The notes beneath the pieces are model-generated. The model had not been told where the DNA came from, did not search any database, and saw only the letters and a program-made list of their open reading frames with translations. From JBEKZQ01 sp049509675 (GTDB lineage: Bacteria; Planctomycetota; Planctomycetia; Pirellulales; Thermoguttaceae), in NCBI GenBank assembly GCA_049509675.1, contig JBEKZQ010000167.1:1-12360 (forward strand): a stretch of 12,360 nucleotides of DNA, written 5' to 3'. Below are positions 5,387-10,958 of this stretch, in pieces (positions within the stretch are counted from its first letter, which is position 1; each line of letters begins with the position of its first letter). The translations under genes and the position numbers were made by a program.

Positions 5387-7504
5387 TTACGCATCGCCGA
5401 ATAATAGTTGCTGCGATTCCCGTTTGGGGGGAATCCATTCTTCACCCATCGTGGTCGCAACCTCGGATTCGATAGTTCGAGCGATGGCGTCGGCATCGTT
5501 GGCATTCATGAGGGTCGGCAAGAGTTGCCCGAAGAGAACGATCTTCCGGTCGTTGCGAGAGAGGTTGAATCCCGCCTGCCGGAGTCGCCCGAGTTTCAGC
5601 CTTGCAGACTTGATCGCAGCGGAGACGGGCTGGGGTCTATATGGTTCTGACGAGTCTTTTTTACGGCAGACGATAATGATGTCGAGTTGGATGGGCTCCT
5701 TTGCTTGGGACTTCGGTGTTGCAACCGACATCTCGGACTTGACCGGCTGGGAGTTCACGACGTTGAACCCGGCGCCCAGGACAGCATCAGCCAGGGCTTT
5801 CCATCCTTCGCGGCGCGAATGGTGGTAGGTGAAGGCAAGCAGCCCGTCATCCTTCAGGAGTCGCCGGCACTCGCGGAAGACCCCCATTAGTTTCGCCGCG
5901 AAGTGGTCGGCATCGGAGTCTTGGACCTCGGACGGGCTACGGGTTGTGGACGCCAGGTTCACGTCGGACTTTGTTGTTAGTTGCTGCCACGCGAAAAAGA
6001 AATCCGCGAGTTCGGAGTAATGAACATTGTCGAAGAACGGAGGATCGGTCACGATAAGGTCAACACTCCGGTCGGGCAGCCCCGTACCGGCGGAATCGCC
6101 GCATGAAATGTAAACGGCGCGCGGAGAGAAGACCCCATCCTCGGGCCATTGCTTTTCGAGTTTTCCCGTGAATGGCTGCGCGCACAGCCGACCCGTGCCG
6201 CCGTTTCCGCCACTCAACTCGGTTGGCGCAAGCCGATAGTCGATTGCCCGCAGTAACCGGCTTCGGAACAAGTTCGAGAAGGAACCGGAACTCTTCGGTG
6301 TTCCCCAGACGTTGGCTTCGATCGGAGTTCGCTCGGGCTTGAGAATGTGGTGCGAGAACATATGTCGGACGGCCCCGGTGCCCTCCCCTTTATAGGAGGC
6401 GAAGAGGTTGTTGAACTCCAGGACGCCAGAAAACAGGGTGAGCAGCGCGTCCTTCGTGGACTTGTCCGAAATTCGCACAATCGCGCTGCGAAGCGAACCT
6501 AAAGCCAGGAGTTGCCTGTCATTGAAGAAGTCACGCCAACTCGTGAAGGCGTAGCGCATGGCCTGACGCGTGTTGTAACCGTGCTCCAATTCGAGTGTGG
6601 GCAGCAGAATTCGCCCGCGTTCGACCTCCTCCCTCAGCTTCGCAGAGCACGCCTGATAGGCCGCTTGATCTTCGACGGTGGCCCGCAGGTACTCCTTGGC
6701 TCCGTCCCGCCTGAGAACCAGTTTGCCGTAGAGTTTGAATGCCGGCCGTGACTTGTTGCGGGCGACGGCGTCGACGATGGTGAACATTCCGTGACAGTGG
6801 GGGCACAATGCCTTTGCACCCTTCGCCGGTCCGGTTTGGGGATCGTACTGGTGACTGCACGAGGGGCAGGTTGCCTTGTTTTGGCCATAACGGCCGGAAA
6901 AGATGTCGCCGCACGAGGGGCAGAGAACCTGCACTTCGGGCCTTTTGCCAGGATTGGCGTTTCTGGCGATTACCCAGGAAGGAAAAAGCTCCACCATCTG
7001 CTGGCATGTTGGGCAATTCGCTCGCATAACCCAAAAGAAGTAAAGCACATCGCAGTCCCGACCGGTGGAGTCCTTGGACCGATAGATCGCTCGAAGCGTC
7101 TGTCCGACGCCTTCCGATAGTTCCTCGAATGCCGCCCTGATCCCCTTGCGGTCCATCGGACCAAAGGCAGTGCGTACGGCTGCGACTGCCACGGGATTGA
7201 TGTCGCGGCCGATCGCCGTCGCACCAAGCTTATGCGCTTCGCCGATGGTTGTGCCCGATCCCATGAACGGGTCAAAGACGGTCAGGTTCGTGAAGGCGTG
7301 GGGGCGATAGAAGTCGGCTGCAAGATCGCCATCCTCCGGTAGTGAGCAGCCCAACAGGATCCCGCGGAAAACCGAGCCAAGACGTTTCGCCCACCACTTG
7401 TGAACGTGATAGACGGGGCGATGAACCTCTTTGCGCCAGCTCTCTCGCTCGGCAAGCTGGGAAAGGAACTCGAACGGAAATCTGTCGGATTCGATCAGTC
7501 GCAC
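5387..7504 (-). CDS. Zinc-ribbon DNA methyltransferase of a restriction-modification pair
   Basis: This is a 705-residue S-adenosylmethionine-dependent DNA methyltransferase, probably acting on exocyclic amino groups (N6-adenine or N4-cytosine). The N-terminal VYHVHKWWAKRLGSVFRG (31-48) resembles the start of COG1743 adenine-specific methylases. Motif I, the cofactor loop, is FDPFMGSGTT (77-86). Four CxxC motifs (164-167, 195-198, 213-216, 234-237) suggest two zinc ribbons in the middle, perhaps for target recognition. The catalytic motif IV is TDPPFFDNVHYSELADFFFAW (486-506), very close to the COG1743 form. The order motif I, insert, motif IV is that of the alpha class. The start is GTG, one base after the stop of the endonuclease gene, so the two are probably co-transcribed and translationally coupled. 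It protects host DNA from the partner enzyme. The target sequence cannot be read from the protein. Confidence 0.9.
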   Translation of the reverse strand: MRLIESDRFPFEFLSQLAERESWRKEVHRPVYHVHKWWAKRLGSVFRGILLGCSLPEDGDLAADFYRPHAFTNLTVFDPFMGSGTTIGEAHKLGATAIGRDINPVAVAAVRTAFGPMDRKGIRAAFEELSEGVGQTLRAIYRSKDSTGRDCDVLYFFWVMRANCPTCQQMVELFPSWVIARNANPGKRPEVQVLCPSCGDIFSGRYGQNKATCPSCSHQYDPQTGPAKGAKALCPHCHGMFTIVDAVARNKSRPAFKLYGKLVLRRDGAKEYLRATVEDQAAYQACSAKLREEVERGRILLPTLELEHGYNTRQAMRYAFTSWRDFFNDRQLLALGSLRSAIVRISDKSTKDALLTLFSGVLEFNNLFASYKGEGTGAVRHMFSHHILKPERTPIEANVWGTPKSSGSFSNLFRSRLLRAIDYRLAPTELSGGNGGTGRLCAQPFTGKLEKQWPEDGVFSPRAVYISCGDSAGTGLPDRSVDLIVTDPPFFDNVHYSELADFFFAWQQLTTKSDVNLASTTRSPSEVQDSDADHFAAKLMGVFRECRRLLKDDGLLAFTYHHSRREGWKALADAVLGAGFNVVNSQPVKSEMSVATPKSQAKEPIQLDIIIVCRKKDSSEPYRPQPVSAAIKSARLKLGRLRQAGFNLSRNDRKIVLFGQLLPTLMNANDADAIARTIESEVATTMGEEWIPPKRESQQLLFGDA

Positions 7505-7505
7505 G

Positions 7506-8294
7506 CTACGTTTCCAGGGTTTCGTCGGGTTCCGGAACGGCCTCCGCCGGGGCCAGGGACCGCATGGAAACGCGCTCTTGCGGCGAGCCCTTCAGACGCC
7601 AAGCGCGGAAGACGTGCTCCCGGCCGGCGCCGGGGTTCGGAATCTTCTTGGGCACGATCTCGTTGGTCTTCAGTCCGAAGGAATAGCCAACGATGAGATC
7701 CACGGCCTCACGGCGGCGCAGTTCTCCAACCTCAAGGAACCCCTTGCCGGGCTCTACCTCGGCAGGAAGAATAAGCGTCTGCTTGTGGGCCACGCCATCG
7801 ACGAGGCGGAAGGGAGTCGGCACAACGTACATCTTCCGATCACGAATCAGAATGTCGCCGTAGCTCCCGAAGCCCTTGACGCTCTTATTCTTGTGAACGT
7901 ATTCGTGGTCGGCGTTCAGGAAGTCGCCGTGAGATACCACCAGATCAAGCACGGGATAGGTGTTCCCATCCGGGCTCTTCGGGTATCGTCCGAAGACGTA
8001 GTAGATCGTTCGCCCGTTGTGAAAGCCTGACGGAGCCTGACTGTTGCTGTCGAAACTCGCATCGCGGCCGGGATAGGCCAGGCCCTTCAATTCGTAGCCG
8101 TCGGTTGACGCGACCATGCGGAAGTCCGGGTAGCTATTCCTCCCGCCGATCTCGAAGTGCTGCCTTGTCTCCGCGAGTCGCGCTTTGAACCAGTTCTGGA
8201 AGTGAAACTCTTTGTCCGTGCTGCTCTCGCGTTCGATGAGCAAGCCCCCCCGGATTGCCTCGACGCAACGTCCGAAGACTACAAGAACGGTCAT
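7506..8294 (-). CDS. PD-(D/E)XK restriction endonuclease, likely Type II
   Basis: This is a 262-residue protein encoded directly upstream of a DNA methyltransferase. The segment SYPDFRMVASTDGYELKG holds P56-D57 and, after ten further residues, E68-L69-K70. This is the PD-x(n)-(D/E)xK nuclease site that binds Mg2+ and cuts DNA. It is followed by AYPGRDASFDSNSQAPSGFHNGRTIYYVFGRYP (72-105), a conserved-looking block probably around the active site, and by strand-rich sequence such as YPVLDLVVSHGDFLN and YGDILIRDRKMYVVPTPFR. No helicase or other motor domain is present, so a simple Type II-like enzyme fits best. The ATG at 8294 follows GGGGAAA at a usable distance; the first 20 residues are less convincing, so a later start is possible. 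Specificity is unknown. An alternative is a nuclease with a different defence role, but the adjacent methylase argues for restriction-modification. Confidence 0.82.
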   Translation of the reverse strand: MTVLVVFGRCVEAIRGGLLIERESSTDKEFHFQNWFKARLAETRQHFEIGGRNSYPDFRMVASTDGYELKGLAYPGRDASFDSNSQAPSGFHNGRTIYYVFGRYPKSPDGNTYPVLDLVVSHGDFLNADHEYVHKNKSVKGFGSYGDILIRDRKMYVVPTPFRLVDGVAHKQTLILPAEVEPGKGFLEVGELRRREAVDLIVGYSFGLKTNEIVPKKIPNPGAGREHVFRAWRLKGSPQERVSMRSLAPAEAVPEPDETLET

Positions 8295-8324
8295 ACATTT
8301 TCCCCAATGAACACGATGGCCGCC

Positions 8325-8333
8325 ATTGTACCA
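8325..8333 (-). promoter_or_regulatory. Extended -10 promoter of the restriction-modification operon
   Basis: On the minus strand TGGTACAAT is an extended -10 element (TGn followed by TACAAT, five of six matches). No good -35 box lies upstream, which is acceptable for extended -10 promoters. Transcription would start near 8318 and leave a leader of about 24 bases. Confidence 0.45.
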
Positions 8334-8355
8334 GCTACAGTCACGCTATCCCATA

Positions 8356-8385
8356 GACGAGGTCCAAGAAGACGAGGTCCAAGAA
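8356..8385. repeat. Perfect tandem repeat of a 15-base unit
   Basis: GACGAGGTCCAAGAA occurs twice without a gap at 8356-8370 and 8371-8385. It lies just upstream of the predicted promoter of the restriction-modification operon, where regulator binding sites are expected. Confidence 0.85.
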
Positions 8386-8450
8386 GGTGCCCGCGTTACC
8401 TCCCGAGGCGGGGACGTACCATCCCACGATGCGCCGTCACAGAATCGCAC

Positions 8451-8487
8451 AAAAATGATTCCATTTTTCGCGCGACTTGTATATAAT
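8451..8487 (+). promoter_or_regulatory. Promoter of the cytidylate kinase-like gene with an overlapping inverted repeat
   Basis: A perfect TATAAT -10 box lies at 8482-8487. No convincing -35 hexamer is present. Instead the -35 position falls inside the inverted repeat AAAAATG (8451-8457) / CATTTTT (8462-8468), which could be an operator or an activator site. The local AT-richness in otherwise GC-rich DNA supports a promoter. Confidence 0.5.
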
Positions 8488-8500
8488 GATTAGCGCTGGG

Positions 8501-8528
8501 TCCTCCTTTTCCCCTTTTCCTTTTTCTC
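8501..8528 (+). promoter_or_regulatory. Pyrimidine tract in the leader of the cytidylate kinase-like gene
   Basis: All 28 bases are C or T. The tract lies directly before the purine-rich ribosome site AAGAAGGGGG (8533-8542). CCCCTT in the tract can pair with AAGGGG of that site, so it may mask translation. Confidence 0.5.
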
Positions 8529-8547
8529 ATCAAGAAGGGGGTGGGCC

Positions 8548-9255
8548 ATGAACGTTCAATCTCATGACGACCCCAAGATCGTGGCCGCGGCCGAGCGGCA
8601 AATGCAAACCTGGGTTCGCACCCAGGAGTTGAAGGATCGGGCGCTTATCTCGCAGCGCCGGAGCAAGCAACAGCAGACGTTGACCTATGTTGCCATCTCG
8701 CGCGAGTCGGGGGCCGGCGGCGGCGAGATCGCCCGTCTGGTGGGGGAGCAGCTCGGTTGGGAGGTGCTGGACAAGAACCTCCTGGACCAGATTGCCGAGC
8801 GGTTCCACGAATCGCGCACGATGTTGGACCTCGTCGACGAAACGAGCGTCAATTGGGTGTACGACGTGCTGGGCACGTGGATGGACCGCCGCATCGTGCC
8901 CCACGAGAAGTTCGTTTCCCAGTTGAGTCGCGTGGTGCTGGCCATGACGCGGCACGGCAGTGCGGTATTCGTGGGCCGGGGGGCGCAGTTCCTTCTGCCG
9001 CGCGATAAGACGCTGGCGGTGCGGATTGCGGCCTCGGAAAGATACCGTTTAGCGCAAATCATGCGCCGGCAGGCGCTCAGCGAGATCCAGGCCCGCCGCT
9101 TCCTGCACGAGACCGACCAGGGCCGCCACGAATTCGTCGAGCGGTTCTTCCGCCACGACATCAACGACCTGCACCTCTACGATCTGGTGATCAACGTCGA
9201 GCATCTCGGTCCGCAAGGAGTTGCCGACCAGATCCTGGCGGCGCTGAAGGCGTAG
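8548..9255 (+). CDS. Cytidylate kinase-like family protein
   Basis: This is a 235-residue protein matching the cytidylate kinase-like family (Pfam Cytidylate_kin2), a group of P-loop-like kinases with uncertain substrate. The nucleotide-binding region is VAISRESGAGGGEIARLVGEQLGW (48-71), with VLDKNLLDQIAERF after it, as in YVAISREYGSGG-type members. Further family blocks are SAVFVGRGAQFLL (138-150), AVRIAASERYRLAQIMRR (157-174) and YDLVINVEHL (211-220), which correspond to the core strands and the lid region. The classical Walker A lysine (GxxGxGK[ST]) is absent, as is usual in this family. Residues 1-44 form a charged, helical, Gln/Arg-rich extension before the kinase core. The ATG follows a strong GGGGG ribosome site. 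It is divergent from the restriction-modification operon and convergent with the FG-GAP gene. It is not the housekeeping cmk type. Confidence 0.85.
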   Translation: MNVQSHDDPKIVAAAERQMQTWVRTQELKDRALISQRRSKQQQTLTYVAISRESGAGGGEIARLVGEQLGWEVLDKNLLDQIAERFHESRTMLDLVDETSVNWVYDVLGTWMDRRIVPHEKFVSQLSRVVLAMTRHGSAVFVGRGAQFLLPRDKTLAVRIAASERYRLAQIMRRQALSEIQARRFLHETDQGRHEFVERFFRHDINDLHLYDLVINVEHLGPQGVADQILAALKA

Positions 9256-9282
9256 TCGGCGCGGCGCTCAATCGCGCAGCGC

Positions 9283-9302
9283 GCCACTGGCTCTGCCAGT
9301 GG
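9283..9302 (+). terminator. Palindromic repeat and likely terminator between convergent genes
   Basis: CCACTGGC-TCT-GCCAGTGG (9284-9302) is a perfect eight-pair hairpin 28 bases after the kinase stop. On the plus strand it is followed by TTCGTTTCATTTT, so it can terminate that transcript. Positions 9283-9301 match 10909-10927 at 18 of 19 bases, so it is also one copy of a short palindromic repeat. Confidence 0.6.
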
Positions 9303-9308
9303 TTCGTT

Positions 9309-10694
9309 TCATTTTGTGCCGACGGCCTTGGCGCGGGCGCGCACGGGCCCCTGGTTGAGCCACACGTCCACGCGGGGCGTATCCCAGTTGTACGGTTTGC
9401 CGAGGATATCGAGCTTGCCGTCGCCATCGAGGTCGCCCACGAGCGCTTCGTGGAAGCCCATGCCCGTCTGGAAGACGGTCTTGCGGAAGTTGCCCTTGCC
9501 GTCGCCGAAGAAAATGAGGGCATGGGCCTTGGGGTTGTCGGGTTGTTTCTTGTTTTCGCTCCACTTGGCCATTTCGGCGACGAAGATGTCGAGATTGCCG
9601 TCGCCGTCGATGTCGGCCACCTGGAGCGAGTGCGGATGGATCATCGTCCGCCCCACCAGGTCGTGCCCGATCCAACTCTTGGAATCCAGCGGACTGCCTT
9701 TGCACTCGTACCACTTCACCGGCCCCTGGCCGTCGCCGGGGGCGATGACGATCTGCGGGTATTTGGCATCCTTGATGAAGCGGCCGGCGAAGATCAGGCC
9801 GCCGATCTCGCCGATCTTGGTGGCCGACCATTTGCCTTTGCCCACGTATTTGAACATGGAATTGCCCGCCAGCAGCTCGGGCCGGCCATCGCCGTCGATG
9901 TCGAAGGCCGACATGCCTTCGGGGTACGGGCCGGACTTCTCGGTGGCGCCGGAGAACACCACCTCGGCCGGCCACTCCTCGACCTCCCGCGGCCTTGGCG
10001 GGATGTCGGCGACGAACAGCGTTCTGGCATTCTGGTTCCAGTAGGCCAGTTGCGGCCGGCCCGTGCCTTTGAAGTCGGCCATGCACTGGTCGTGGTGCTG
10101 GGTGGCACCGCTCCTCTTGATGGTATGGCGTTCCCAGGGTACGTCGGGCTTCCAATCCTTCCCTGGATTCCGCCACCACCAGATCTTGTTGCTCTGCCAG
10201 TCGCCGCCGAAGACGAGGTCGGGATATCCGTCGCCGTCGATGTCGGCGACCGCTCCGCCCGCTTCAATCGTGAGGAACTCCTTCTCGATCACGTAACGAT
10301 CCCAACCGGTGTTGGTTCGGCGGTACCACACCAGGGCCGGCCCCTTCTCGCGAAAGGCGAGCACGAAATCGTTCCGTCCGTCCTTGTCCAGGTCGGCGAT
10401 CACGGCGGCGGTCTGCTGCCGAGAGGTCGTGGGCACGGGCAAATCGCCGTGGCGGCTGCTCAAGTGCAGCCAGCGCAGGCCCGAGGCCTCGACCGCGCCG
10501 AACTGAGCCGCCGTACCCGGTTTCGGCGCGGCATACGGATGCGGACCGGCGTCGTCCGCGGCAACCGCCGAGGGAGCCGCTGCGACTCCCTCGGAAGCAA
10601 GGGCGGCCAGCAGTGCCAGGGCCATGGCGATCGCCGCCGGCGCCATGAGGGAAGATTGACTTGTGTTCTTTGCATTCAGTGGTTGCTGTTTCAT
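9309..10694 (-). CDS. Exported FG-GAP/VCBS repeat protein with calcium-loop motifs
   Basis: This is a 461-residue secreted protein. A hydrophobic signal segment (MAPAAIAMALALLAALASEGVAAA, about residues 17-40) follows a short polar start. The body is a propeller of FG-GAP/VCBS repeats, each with an Asp-rich calcium loop: DLDKDG (101-106), DIDGDG (151-156), DIDGDG (265-270), DIDGDG (361-366) and DLDGDG (421-426), plus one decayed loop DFKGTG (207-212). Loops are followed by strand motifs such as LVFGGDW and IFVAEMA. Such proteins are abundant in planctomycetes and are thought to act in adhesion or carbohydrate binding outside the cytoplasm; no catalytic domain is seen. The ATG at 10694 is chosen because GAGGAGAG lies five bases upstream; the frame is open 19 codons further. 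It has its own TTGACA promoter and is bracketed by two related palindromic repeats. Confidence 0.88.
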   Translation of the reverse strand: MKQQPLNAKNTSQSSLMAPAAIAMALALLAALASEGVAAAPSAVAADDAGPHPYAAPKPGTAAQFGAVEASGLRWLHLSSRHGDLPVPTTSRQQTAAVIADLDKDGRNDFVLAFREKGPALVWYRRTNTGWDRYVIEKEFLTIEAGGAVADIDGDGYPDLVFGGDWQSNKIWWWRNPGKDWKPDVPWERHTIKRSGATQHHDQCMADFKGTGRPQLAYWNQNARTLFVADIPPRPREVEEWPAEVVFSGATEKSGPYPEGMSAFDIDGDGRPELLAGNSMFKYVGKGKWSATKIGEIGGLIFAGRFIKDAKYPQIVIAPGDGQGPVKWYECKGSPLDSKSWIGHDLVGRTMIHPHSLQVADIDGDGNLDIFVAEMAKWSENKKQPDNPKAHALIFFGDGKGNFRKTVFQTGMGFHEALVGDLDGDGKLDILGKPYNWDTPRVDVWLNQGPVRARAKAVGTK

Positions 10695-10774
10695 GGACTC
10701 TCCTCGCGGGATACGAAGCTTTCGAGAATGAGCAAGAGGGAAGGCGGGCACGCGTTGGCAGCAGCACTGTCCCT

Positions 10775-10805
10775 ATTGTATAGTCCGGTTCTCGTTTGCT
10801 GTCAA
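10775..10805 (-). promoter_or_regulatory. Sigma70-like promoter of the FG-GAP gene
   Basis: On the minus strand a perfect TTGACA (10805-10800) is followed after 17 bases by TATACA (10782-10777), or after 19 bases by TACAAT (10780-10775). Transcription would begin near 10768 with a leader of about 75 bases. Confidence 0.7.
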
Positions 10806-10818
10806 GAAGTTGCGGAGT

Positions 10819-10847
10819 TTGATGTTCGGCCGTCTCCGTAGTAGAAT
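10819..10847 (+). promoter_or_regulatory. Sigma70-like promoter of the zinc-ribbon membrane protein gene
   Basis: TTGATG (10819-10824) and TAGAAT (10842-10847) are 17 bases apart. The -35 box lies only 13 bases from the -35 box of the divergent FG-GAP promoter, so the two genes share a compact back-to-back control region. The leader would be about 105 bases. Confidence 0.5.
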
Positions 10848-10894
10848 CGGTTTGTTCCGTGAACCTCGGGGGCCATCCCACAGGCAGCGTTGAG

Positions 10895-10927
10895 GCCACT
10901 GGCCGGATGCCACTGGTTCTGCCAGTG
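10895..10927 (+). repeat. Palindromic repeat in the leader of the membrane protein gene
   Basis: GCCACTGG occurs at 10895-10902 and again at 10909-10916. The second copy pairs with CCAGTG (10922-10927) to make a hairpin. Positions 10909-10927 match 9283-9301 at 18 of 19 bases. ACTTTTT follows at 10931-10937, so the hairpin could act as a weak attenuator. Confidence 0.6.
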
Positions 10928-10946
10928 CTGACTTTTTCGCAACGCC

Positions 10947-10954
10947 AAGGAGGT
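10947..10954 (+). promoter_or_regulatory. Strong Shine-Dalgarno site of the membrane protein gene
   Basis: AAGGAGGT is a full match to the anti-Shine-Dalgarno sequence, four bases before the ATG at 10959. It is unusually strong for this window, where most starts have weak sites, and it fixes the start. Confidence 0.85.
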
Positions 10955-10958
10955 CGCC

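Noticed and set aside
8341..8390. The tandem 15-base repeat as the start of a CRISPR array
   Set aside because: There are only two copies with no spacer between them and no cas genes nearby.
9450..10841. A 463-codon open frame on the plus strand opposite the FG-GAP gene
   Set aside because: It is the antisense of Asp/Gly-rich calcium loops in GC-rich DNA and shows no family motif; the minus-strand gene has a signal peptide, calcium loops, a ribosome site and a promoter.
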